A DNA stretch of 54,347 nt, taken from contig JAYWAL010000153.1 in the NCBI GenBank assembly GCA_043782485.1, forward strand, positions 1 through 54,347, read 5' to 3'. How positions within the stretch are numbered: the first letter of the stretch is position 1; each line of letters begins with the position of its first letter. Positions 16,399-24,137 of the stretch are shown one piece after another. The notes beneath the pieces are model-generated. The model ran no database searches. It was given only the letters and a program-made list of their open reading frames with translations, and was not told the origin of the DNA. The translations under genes were made by a program, and so were the position numbers. Source of the stretch: JANXUC01 sp043782485 (GTDB taxonomy: Bacteria > Acidobacteriota > Terriglobia > Terriglobales > Acidobacteriaceae).

Positions 16399-17168
16399 TG
16401 GTTCACTCCGCTGGCGAGAAATCCGCCGTCCACGGCAAGAATATGCCCGCTAACGAAAGAACCCGCCTCCGAAGCCAGAAACACCGCCGCGCCCACCAGT
16501 TCTTCCACTCGACCGAAGCGTCCAATCGGACTCCGCGCCAGAAATTCTCGTCCTCGGTCGGTGCCATCCAGCAGCGCCGAGTTCATCTCCGTGCGAAACA
16601 AGCCGGGAAGAATCGCATTCACCAGCACGCCGCGTCGCGACCATTCCACCGCCAGCGTTTTCGTCAACGAACCCACAGCGGCTTTGCTCGCGCCATAAGC
16701 AGCCACCTCGAATAGGCCCAGGTAGGTGGAGAGTGAAGCAATGTTGATGATTCGCCCCGACCCGCGCTCCAGCATGTGCTGGCCAAAGATCTGGCACCCG
16801 CGGAGGGTGCCGTTCAAATTCACGTTCAGAATGTCTTGCCAGGTCTCTTCCGGAAAATCCAAGGTAGGCGCTCGTTTTGTTATGCCAGCGCAATTGACCA
16901 GGATATCGACTCCGCCCAACGCGGCAATGGTGGCGTCGCGCAGCGCTTCGAGCGAGTCGCGCCGATTCACGTCGGAAAGTAGACGCAGGGTTCGTCGGCC
17001 CTTTGCCTCAATCTCTTTGGCGACCAGGTCGACCTGCTCGGCGCGTCGCGCGGAAGCGACCACGTCCGCACCCGCGTCCGCTAAGCCCAGCGCCAGAGCG
17101 CGGCCAATGCCGGAGGTTCCGCCAACTACCACCGCGGTCTTCCCCCGCAAATCAAACAGGGACGACAT
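16395..17168 (-). CDS. short-chain dehydrogenase, candidate L-fucose/L-galactose 1-dehydrogenase
   Basis: A 257-residue classical SDR. The NAD(P) loop is GGTSGIG and the catalytic residues are in ASLS and YGASK. It resembles KduD/gluconate-dehydrogenase and FucX-type SDRs. ATG 17168 has GGGAGGATC nine bases upstream. It is the first gene of the seven-gene operon. Its stop overlaps the GTG of the kinase gene. By position and by analogy with the Campylobacter jejuni fucose locus, where an SDR (FucX) oxidises L-fucose and L-galactose to the lactone, it is the best candidate for the first step; a 3-dehydrogenase role on a keto-deoxy acid is the main alternative. Confidence 0.8.
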   Translation of the reverse strand: MSSLFDLRGKTAVVVGGTSGIGRALALGLADAGADVVASARRAEQVDLVAKEIEAKGRRTLRLLSDVNRRDSLEALRDATIAALGGVDILVNCAGITKRAPTLDFPEETWQDILNVNLNGTLRGCQIFGQHMLERGSGRIINIASLSTYLGLFEVAAYGASKAAVGSLTKTLAVEWSRRGVLVNAILPGLFRTEMNSALLDGTDRGREFLARSPIGRFGRVEELVGAAVFLASEAGSFVSGHILAVDGGFLASGVNQ

Positions 17169-17236
17169 CCCCAAAGATCCTCCCAAAAAAGATACCCACA
17201 TAATCCATTCTCTCGGTGCGCGAAAATTGAAAATAC

Positions 17237-17265
17237 ACCATACAGTAACCGGTAACTATTGTAAA
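17237..17265 (-). promoter_or_regulatory. operon promoter with LacI-type operator
   Basis: On the minus strand TTTACA (17265-17260) and TATGGT (17242-17237) are 17 bases apart, in front of the SDR operon. The spacer holds GTAACC-GGTAAC (17245-17256), a palindrome with one mismatched pair and the central C-G step typical of LacI/GalR operators. On the plus strand TAAAAT (17262-17267) could be the -10 of the divergent GH95 gene, whose spacer would contain the same site. One repressor could thus control both directions. The LacI protein at 21633-22655 is the nearest candidate. Confidence 0.5.
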
Positions 17266-17303
17266 ATCCTTGGGTTCAGCTGAATCAGATAGGATGTGCA
17301 CCC

Positions 17304-19871
17304 ATGGCTATATTCGACCCCCCAATGCCTTTTGCTGTGACACGAAGAAAGTTTCTGACCGCGCTCACAACTGGACTGGCTGGGATTGGCCTGCTGAAAA
17401 ATTGGGCGTTCGCCAAGAGTCTTGCCGCTGGCTTCCGTGCTGCGCAGCCGGACCACAATCTTGCCCTTTGGTTCGAAGAGCCAGCCCGGCAGTGGGCGGA
17501 TGCTTTGCCCGTTGGCAATGGCCGCTTGGGAGCGATGGTGTTCGGCGGCGTCAAAATGGAACGCATCGCACTAAATGAGGACACGCTGTGGTCCGGCTTT
17601 CCTCGTGATTGGAACAATCCCAACGCCAAAGAACACCTTCCTGTGATCCGCAAGCTGGTTCTTGAGCAGCAAGACTACCACGCGGCCGACGCGGAATGCC
17701 GCAAGATGCAAGGCCCTTTCAACCAGGCGTTTGAGCCTCTGGCGGACCTCGCGTTGAGCTTCCAGCATGACTCTGTCACAGGGTATCGCCGAGAGTTGGA
17801 CCTGGACTCCGCCATCGCTAGCGTGAGCTATCAAGCGGGTGGGGTCCACTATTTGCGGGAGGTTTTCTCTTCCGCTCCCGATCAAGTGATCGTGGTTCGT
17901 TTGTCCAGCAGTCGGCCGGGCGCGGTCAACTGTGAGGTCCGCCTGACCAGCCAGTTGCGGTCGCAAGCCAAAGCAAAGGCGGACGCGACCCACGGAGAAA
18001 TCGAACTGAGCGGCAAAGCGCCGAGCGAGTCCATCCCCAACTACCTCGGTGATGTTCCGAATCCGATTCAGTACGAGGACACCGTCGGCAAAGGCATGCA
18101 CTTTGCATCGGTCCTCCGGGCGCATACCACGGGCGGTGCGGTCTCGGCGATCGCGGCTGGCGGCCTGCGGGTCAAGGGTGCGACTTCTGTGGTTCTTGTG
18201 ATCAGCGCCGCCACGGGCTTTCGCGAGTACAACCAGCTCCCGGATACGCCTCTGGCGGAGGTGATGGCCCGCGCCGCAAAAGTCGCCGCGGCCGCGTCCA
18301 GCCTTCCCTATACAAGGCTTCTTCAGCGCCATGTTGAAGACCATCAGAAGTTCTTTCGGCGTGTGGCCATCGAACTGCCCGCCGCGAAAACGGCTGGCCT
18401 GCCCACCAGCCAGCGCGTCAAAGGCTTTGCCGAAAGCCCCGACCCAAGTCTGCTGGCGCTCTACTTCAACTACGGGCGTTACCTGCTGATTGGCAGCTCG
18501 AGAACGGGCACCCAACCCGCGAATCTCCAAGGCATCTGGAGCGGCGACCTGCGCCCACCGTGGAGTTCCAACTGGACGGCCAACATTAACGTGCAAATGA
18601 ACTACTGGCCCGCCGAAACCTGTAACCTCTCCGAGTTTCATGAACCGTTGTTCGACATGCTCAAGGGCCTCAGCGAAAATGGCCGAAAAACCGCTGAAGT
18701 TAACTATGGCGCACCCGGCTGGGTGTCCCACCACAACGTGGATCTCTGGCGGCAATCGGCACCTGTCGGCATGGGCACGGAGTTCGCCAGCCCGACCTGG
18801 GCCAATTTCTGCATGAGCGGCCCGTGGCTTTGCCAACACTTGTGGGAGCACTACCGCTTCACCGATAACAAGGACTTCCTGCGGCAAACCGCCTATCCCA
18901 TCATGAAGAGCTCGGCCGAGTTTCTCCAGGCCTGGGTCATCGACGACGGTCACGGCGGCATCACCACCTGCCCATCGTTCTCAACCGAAAATAGCTTCTA
19001 CGCTCCGGACAAGAAGCGTGCGTTTATCTCCGCCGGGTGTAGCCTTGACCTCGCTCTTGTCTGGGAACTGTTCCACAATTGCGAACAAGCTAGCGCCATC
19101 CTGGGCGTTGATCAGGAATTCTCCCAACATCTGGCAGGCGTCCGGAAACGACTGCCTCCCTACCAGGTTGGCCGCTACGGTCAAATGCAAGAGTGGTCGC
19201 TGGACTTTGAGGAGATCGAACCCGAGCAGCGCCACATGTCACACCTCTATGGCCTGTATCCGGGCAGCCAAATCACACAGCGCACGATGCCGAAAATTTT
19301 TGCGGCAGCGCGCAAATCTCTGGAACGCCGCATTGCCCACGGTGGTGCTTACACTGGCTGGAGCCGCGCCTGGGCCATAGGCCTGTGGGCGCGCCTCGGC
19401 GATGGCGAGTTGGCCTGGGACTCGCTGAAGATGCTCATCCTGCACAGCACTGGCATCAATCTCTTCGACACGCACCCAGTTCCCGGGGGCAGCATCTTCC
19501 AGATTGATGGCAATTTTGGAACCACCGCCGCCATCGCAGAACTGCTGCTGCAAAGCCACGACGGCGAGATCGCCCTACTCCCAGCCCTACCCAAGGACTG
19601 GAACACTGGGTCCATTCGGGGATTGCGAGCACGCGGCGGGGTTGAAGTCGATGTCGTTTGGTCCAACGGGAAGGCAACCAGCGCGGAGATTCGCGCGCTT
19701 AGCTCCGGCGAACACCGGTTCCGGGCGCCCGCCGGCCAGCGCATCGCCCACGTTGTCAAAGCACCGGGTAAATCGCTGAGCGAAGCTCCGCGCTTCGAAA
19801 GCGACTCTCAAGTCATCATCTTGAAGGTGAAAAAAGGAGAAAAGTACGCTTTCGACTTCGCCAAGGCCTAA
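17304..19871 (+). CDS. GH95 alpha-L-fucosidase / alpha-L-galactosidase
   Basis: An 855-residue inverting glycosidase of family 95, which removes terminal alpha-1,2-L-fucose (some members alpha-L-galactose) from glycans such as xyloglucan. It begins with a twin-arginine export signal (TRRKFLTAL, residues about 13-35). LWFEEPARQWADALPVGNGRLGAM, NINVQMNYWPAETCNL, PSFSTENSFY and FQIDGNFG are family landmarks; the Glu of STEN and the Asn/Asp positions around YWP and DGNFG lie in the expected active-site segments. Full length. The ATG at 17304 follows a weak AGGATG. It is divergent from the FucP/FucU operon across a 135-base promoter region with a shared operator. Tat export suggests folding in the cytosol before release. 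Confidence 0.9.
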   Translation: MAIFDPPMPFAVTRRKFLTALTTGLAGIGLLKNWAFAKSLAAGFRAAQPDHNLALWFEEPARQWADALPVGNGRLGAMVFGGVKMERIALNEDTLWSGFPRDWNNPNAKEHLPVIRKLVLEQQDYHAADAECRKMQGPFNQAFEPLADLALSFQHDSVTGYRRELDLDSAIASVSYQAGGVHYLREVFSSAPDQVIVVRLSSSRPGAVNCEVRLTSQLRSQAKAKADATHGEIELSGKAPSESIPNYLGDVPNPIQYEDTVGKGMHFASVLRAHTTGGAVSAIAAGGLRVKGATSVVLVISAATGFREYNQLPDTPLAEVMARAAKVAAAASSLPYTRLLQRHVEDHQKFFRRVAIELPAAKTAGLPTSQRVKGFAESPDPSLLALYFNYGRYLLIGSSRTGTQPANLQGIWSGDLRPPWSSNWTANINVQMNYWPAETCNLSEFHEPLFDMLKGLSENGRKTAEVNYGAPGWVSHHNVDLWRQSAPVGMGTEFASPTWANFCMSGPWLCQHLWEHYRFTDNKDFLRQTAYPIMKSSAEFLQAWVIDDGHGGITTCPSFSTENSFYAPDKKRAFISAGCSLDLALVWELFHNCEQASAILGVDQEFSQHLAGVRKRLPPYQVGRYGQMQEWSLDFEEIEPEQRHMSHLYGLYPGSQITQRTMPKIFAAARKSLERRIAHGGAYTGWSRAWAIGLWARLGDGELAWDSLKMLILHSTGINLFDTHPVPGGSIFQIDGNFGTTAAIAELLLQSHDGEIALLPALPKDWNTGSIRGLRARGGVEVDVVWSNGKATSAEIRALSSGEHRFRAPAGQRIAHVVKAPGKSLSEAPRFESDSQVIILKVKKGEKYAFDFAKA

Positions 19872-19888
19872 GTACAAGTAGCTAATCT

Positions 19889-21556
19889 TCAGAGCGAAAC
19901 GCCCCGCTTCCACGGGATAAAATCTTCCTGCATCTTGATTTCGGCCTTGGTCTGCGCTTCGCCGCCGGCAATCTTAACGATTTCCTCCAGAATCGCATCG
20001 CCCATCGATTCGATGGAAGTTTCGCCCGCGACAATGCGCCCTGTATCGATGTCAATAATGTCGTGCATTCGCCGCGCCAGCTCGGAATTAGTTGCTACTT
20101 TCACCACGGGCGCAATCGGATTCCCCGTCGGTGTTCCGAGCCCGGTCGTAAACAGCACCACATTCGCTCCCGCGCCCACCTGCGCCGTCACCGCCTCCAC
20201 GTCGTTCCCCGGCGTGCATAGCAGAGTCAATCCCGCCGCCGTCGCATACCCCGGATAATCCAATACATCCGCTACAGGAGAGGTCCCGCCCTTCCGCGCC
20301 GCCCCAGCCGACTTCATCGCATCTGTAATCAATCCGTCTTTAATATTCCCGGGCGACGGGTTCATTGCGAAACTGGAACCTGCGGACTCGGCGCGGGCGG
20401 CGTAGGTTCGCATCAAGGTAGCGAATCGTTCGGCGGCACTCTGGGTCACGCATCGGTCCACCAGGTTTTGCTCGACCCCACACAATTCGGGAAACTCTGA
20501 CAGGATGCTCTTCCCTCCCAAGGCCGCGAGCACATCTGACACATGCCCAATCGCCGGATTGGCCGTGATTCCAGAAAAGCCATCTGACCCGCCACACTTC
20601 AGGCCGACGGTCAACGCCGAAAGGGGGACGGGAGATCGAGTCAGCCGATTCGCTTCCACCAATCCCAGAAACGTCTCGCGAATGGCCCTGGATAACATCG
20701 CGGATTCGACATGGCTTTGCTGCTGATCAAAAACCAGGAGAGGCTTGCGCAACTCAGGGTCTCGCTTCTGTAGCTCTTCTCTCAACAATGAAATTTCGGC
20801 ATTCTGGCAACCCAAACTCAGCACGGTCGCGCCTGCCACATTGGGATTGTGAATATACCCCGCGAGCAAGCCGCAAAGCGTTCTCGCATCCGCGCGCGTC
20901 CCTCCACACCCCATATCGTGCGTAAGGAAGCGTACCCCGTCCAGATTTGGAAACAGCGCCCCGACGGATGCAACCCGCGGGCCTTCGGCAAACTCATAAG
21001 CGCCCAACTCGGCAAGTCTCCCCTGCCGATAGAACTGCGCCAAATCAGCCACATACCGCCGATAAGGCTGCGGTGGCTCCATCCCCAGTTCCTTCTGGAA
21101 GGCCTCGCGCAATGCCAGAATGTTCCTGTTTTCGCAAAAAACCAACGGTATTACCAGCCAATAATTTCGCGTGCCGACCTGCCCGTCAGCCCGGCGATAC
21201 CCCTGAAAAGTGCGGTTTTTCCAGCGAGAAATATCTGGCTGGTTCCACGTGGCAGTGGCAGTTTTTTCATGAAAAGCCGCAGCCTGGTGGCGTGTGTTCG
21301 CGGTGGTCAAGACCTCGCCCAATCGAATCGGAACCGTCGCCTCGCCCACCAGAACGCCGTACATACGAACCGGGTCGCCAACGCGAAAATCCTGAAGAGC
21401 AAACTTGTGCTTACTCGGAACGCTCGTCGCCAGGGCACGTTTCTGCCCGTCGAGCACGACCGAATCTCCCTCCCGGAGGTTCACCAGAGCAACGGCTACG
21501 TTGTCTTCCGGGGCAATCCTCAAGGCTTGTCGTTCAAACTGTTTCAGTTCCGTCAT
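19889..21556 (-). CDS. UxaA/GarD-family sugar-acid dehydratase, candidate L-fuconate dehydratase
   Basis: A 555-residue protein of the altronate/galactarate dehydratase family. An N-terminal SAF domain (about 10-100) is followed by the large catalytic domain with GYRRADGQVGTRNYW, GCGGTRADA, LGCQNAEI and GLKCGGSDGFSGITANP. The conserved Cys and Gly motifs that hold the metal are intact. Family members dehydrate hexonates to 2-keto-3-deoxy acids. No uronate isomerase or reductase genes are nearby, whereas a fuconolactonase and FucP are. In the C. jejuni fucose locus a UxaA-type protein is likewise present in place of an enolase-superfamily fuconate dehydratase, so L-fuconate (or L-galactonate) is my favoured substrate. 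GAGGAG lies just before ATG 21556, and an intrinsic-terminator-like hairpin lies just before that. Confidence 0.85.
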   Translation of the reverse strand: MTELKQFERQALRIAPEDNVAVALVNLREGDSVVLDGQKRALATSVPSKHKFALQDFRVGDPVRMYGVLVGEATVPIRLGEVLTTANTRHQAAAFHEKTATATWNQPDISRWKNRTFQGYRRADGQVGTRNYWLVIPLVFCENRNILALREAFQKELGMEPPQPYRRYVADLAQFYRQGRLAELGAYEFAEGPRVASVGALFPNLDGVRFLTHDMGCGGTRADARTLCGLLAGYIHNPNVAGATVLSLGCQNAEISLLREELQKRDPELRKPLLVFDQQQSHVESAMLSRAIRETFLGLVEANRLTRSPVPLSALTVGLKCGGSDGFSGITANPAIGHVSDVLAALGGKSILSEFPELCGVEQNLVDRCVTQSAAERFATLMRTYAARAESAGSSFAMNPSPGNIKDGLITDAMKSAGAARKGGTSPVADVLDYPGYATAAGLTLLCTPGNDVEAVTAQVGAGANVVLFTTGLGTPTGNPIAPVVKVATNSELARRMHDIIDIDTGRIVAGETSIESMGDAILEEIVKIAGGEAQTKAEIKMQEDFIPWKRGVSL

Positions 21557-21565
21557 GGCTCCTCA

Positions 21566-21603
21566 TGAAAAAGCGGACCTCGAAAAACCGCAGCGCGAGG
21601 TCC
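21566..21603 (-). terminator. terminator- or attenuator-like hairpin before the dehydratase gene
   Basis: Read on the minus strand, GGACCTCG (21603-21596) pairs perfectly with CGAGGTCC (21582-21575) around a 13-base loop, and GCTTTTTC follows at once. It looks like an intrinsic terminator between lacI and the UxaA gene, yet the ribosome site and ATG of the dehydratase begin within about 10 bases of the T-run. A separate promoter does not fit after it, so it may be an attenuator that sets how much lacI transcript reads through. Confidence 0.6.
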
Positions 21604-21632
21604 CAGACCGTCAGCGAAAGTACGGACAAACC

Positions 21633-22655
21633 TTACCTTTGGCTGGAAGTGCGTACCACCAATTTCGCGGTTAGCAGTACGTTTTTAGCAGCGCCATCAG
21701 TCTTCCCCTCGGCCTTGCGCTTGATCAAGCTCAGGGCCAGCTTAGCCGCACTAGTTCCCAGGCTATTGCTGTCCTGGTCGATGCTGGTCAGCGGGACGCG
21801 AAGGAAGTCCGCATAATTCACATTGCCGCAACCGACCACTGCAACATCTTTCGGGATACGCAGGCCTGCTTCTAGAATGGCCCGCATCGCTCCCATCGCA
21901 ATCGGGTCATTGCAGCAAAAAACGCCATCCGGCCTGGGTTTGAGGGCCAGCAACTGCTTCATGGCCGCAAAGCCCGCTTCATCACCAGAATCATCGCCGT
22001 GCCCACGGCGCACAATATACTCGGGAGCAAGATGAACACCTTGGTCAGCGAGTGTTTTGGAATATCCCTCCTGACGATCCCACGATGTGCTTACGTCCGA
22101 ACCGCCGATGTGCGCCACTACTTTGCAGCCAATATCTAGCAGGTGGGTCGTCGCCATGGTCCCGGCCATCACGTCGTCAATGCCGACAAAACTCGCCTTC
22201 AGTCCCTCGATTTTCCGGTCCAGCAGGACGCAGGGAATTCCGGACTCTTCCATCCTGCGAAAATTCTCAGCAGCGGATTGTGTGGAAGCCAAAATGAGAG
22301 CATCCACGCGGCGCGCCAACATCTGGTTGATCTCGCGGCCTTCCAAAGCACCATCATCTTCCGAGGAGGAAATAATCAGGCTGTACTCTTCCGACCGTAG
22401 CTTGGACGAAATTCCCTTAGCCACCTGCGCGAAGAAAGGATGCACCAGATCAGGAACAATCAGGCCGATGAGGTTGGTGCGCCCGGAAACCAGGGTGCGC
22501 GCAGCCGGATTCGGCTGGTAGTTCAACTCTTTGATCCGCAGCCAAACCCGCTTCCGGGTTTCAGCGCTGATATCCGAGTGGTTCCGCAGGACTTTGGAAA
22601 CGGTGACCACGGATACGCCCAAGTCTCGGGCAATATCCTTCATCGTAATCGCCAT
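21633..22655 (-). CDS. LacI-family transcriptional regulator
   Basis: A 340-residue LacI/GalR regulator. The helix-turn-helix is at 5-30 (MKDIARDLGVSVVTVSKVLRN), the hinge helix at about 50-60 (NPAARTLVSG) and a periplasmic-binding-like effector domain covers the rest (IGLIVPDLVHPFFAQV, DGVFCCNDPIAMGAM, VPLTSIDQD). All parts are present, so it should bind a sugar or sugar acid and an operator. It lies between the GH27 gene and the UxaA gene on the same strand. The operator at 17245-17256 is a possible target. On the minus strand TATAGT at about 30 bases before the start may be its -10 box. Confidence 0.92.
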   Translation of the reverse strand: MAITMKDIARDLGVSVVTVSKVLRNHSDISAETRKRVWLRIKELNYQPNPAARTLVSGRTNLIGLIVPDLVHPFFAQVAKGISSKLRSEEYSLIISSSEDDGALEGREINQMLARRVDALILASTQSAAENFRRMEESGIPCVLLDRKIEGLKASFVGIDDVMAGTMATTHLLDIGCKVVAHIGGSDVSTSWDRQEGYSKTLADQGVHLAPEYIVRRGHGDDSGDEAGFAAMKQLLALKPRPDGVFCCNDPIAMGAMRAILEAGLRIPKDVAVVGCGNVNYADFLRVPLTSIDQDSNSLGTSAAKLALSLIKRKAEGKTDGAAKNVLLTAKLVVRTSSQR

Positions 22656-22728
22656 ATGGAAACCAAACTATACAGCACGACCGGGACGCATGCTCGTCAG
22701 CTCACCGCCCGGCCCCATTCCTTCGGGA

Positions 22729-24108
22729 CTAGGGTCGAGCCTCGGCCACGCCATACAAGGCAGATCCGTGCGGCGGCAGCGTCGCCCGCAACGACTGCGC
22801 CGCCCCCAAGTCCTTTGCGTCCCAAAGATCGCGCCGCGTGTACCGCGCGCCATCCAACCCCACGGCTTTCCAGGAATATTCCAAGGTCTGCTCAGAATCG
22901 AGCAAGTTAAACACGGCCACGTAGTTGCCGCCCTTGGCTGATTTTGCCAGCCAAACAATGGCCTTATCGCTCGTGAGCACCGGATGATTCTCCGTCGAGG
23001 ACTGGTCCACGGCCAGAACTTCCGGATTCGTCAACAAGGAGGCAGTCCATGCATCCGCCTTCGTCAGGTCGCCGCCAATCATCAGCGGCGAAGGAAACAT
23101 GACCCACAGCGTCATCAGGGTTCGCTGCTCCGCATGGGTCAAACGCGTATCTCGAGCAGTTCCCCAGCCCGGCGCTGGCCCCAGATGACCGAGCGGCAGC
23201 ATGTCGGCATCGGGCCAATGCCCAGGCTCTGCCTTGCCCGCCCACTTGGCCACATTGGCGAATTGGTCGCCAAGCCCTTGCGGATAAGGGACATCACTAT
23301 GCCAGATGTCCCAAATATCGTCGGAAATTCGCCACATTTGCGCGTATTTCCGCATCTCAGCGGTTTTTTCCAGCGGTGCCGCGCCCGGCGAAAGACTCAA
23401 GGCAATCGGACGACCGGACTTCTGCAATGCTGTCGCGATCATGCGAATTTCCTCGCCTTTGTAGGGATGACTGGCAATGCAGTCGACCTTGATCACGTCC
23501 ACACCCCAATTCGCATAGAGCCGCAGAATCGAGTCGTAATAGGCCGGCGCAGCCGGTTTGCTGGGGTCCATGCCGAAATTGTCATAGTTCCAGGGGCAGG
23601 TGTCGGAGGTATCGGCGGCATCGGCGGCGTGAAATGCGGAACCTTCAATCGGAAGGTTCTGCGCAACCGCTTGCTTGGGAATACCGCGCAGAATGTGAAT
23701 ACCGAACTTCAAACCAAGCGAATGCACAAAATCAGCCAGTAGCTTAAAGCCGCCATCTTTGGCCGCGGACGGAAAGCGGTTCTCCGCCGGGAGGAACCGA
23801 CCGTAGCCATCCATGGCGTAGGTGGAAGTCTTGGAGTTGCCCTCCGCCGTGGGATTGGCCACATACCATTCCATATCGACAACAACATATTGCCATCCAT
23901 AGGGCTTCAGGTGCTCGGCAACCCATTGGGCGTTCGCCTTAACCTCGGCCTCCTTAACGGTGGTTCCGTAGCCATCCCAACTATTCCAGCCCATCGGCGG
24001 CGTCATGGCTAGGGGCGTCACAGCCAAAACGGGCGAGTTGGTCTGTGCCACTGCCACCATTGGAAAACACAATAGAAAGACTGCGCCGAAAATCAGATGC
24101 TTGATCAT
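22729..24108 (-). CDS. GH27-family glycosidase, second copy, divergent
   Basis: A 459-residue exported GH27-type glycosidase. The signal peptide is residues 1-21 (cut after AVA). PPMGWNSWDGYG opens the barrel, the expected nucleophile is Asp209 (GVDVIKVDCIA) and the acid/base lies in WRISDDIWD (Asp263 or 264). It is longer than the GH27 at 4833-5981 (382 residues), has an extra loop of about 60 residues before the nucleophile strand (140-200), and shares little beyond active-site motifs with it, so the two probably act on different linkages. Beta-L-arabinopyranosidase or alpha-galactosidase are the family options. Start at ATG 24108 with GGAGAA five bases upstream. It is 29 bases after the S15 gene. 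Confidence 0.85.
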   Translation of the reverse strand: MIKHLIFGAVFLLCFPMVAVAQTNSPVLAVTPLAMTPPMGWNSWDGYGTTVKEAEVKANAQWVAEHLKPYGWQYVVVDMEWYVANPTAEGNSKTSTYAMDGYGRFLPAENRFPSAAKDGGFKLLADFVHSLGLKFGIHILRGIPKQAVAQNLPIEGSAFHAADAADTSDTCPWNYDNFGMDPSKPAAPAYYDSILRLYANWGVDVIKVDCIASHPYKGEEIRMIATALQKSGRPIALSLSPGAAPLEKTAEMRKYAQMWRISDDIWDIWHSDVPYPQGLGDQFANVAKWAGKAEPGHWPDADMLPLGHLGPAPGWGTARDTRLTHAEQRTLMTLWVMFPSPLMIGGDLTKADAWTASLLTNPEVLAVDQSSTENHPVLTSDKAIVWLAKSAKGGNYVAVFNLLDSEQTLEYSWKAVGLDGARYTRRDLWDAKDLGAAQSLRATLPPHGSALYGVAEARP

Positions 24109-24137
24109 AAAATTCTCCATTTCAGGGCTTGCTGTTT

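Noticed and set aside
17571..18953. 460-codon open frame on the minus strand across the GH95 gene
   Set aside because: It lies wholly inside a gene with clear family motifs, has no ribosome site and its product is Arg/Gly/His rich without domains, as expected for antisense frames in GC-rich DNA.
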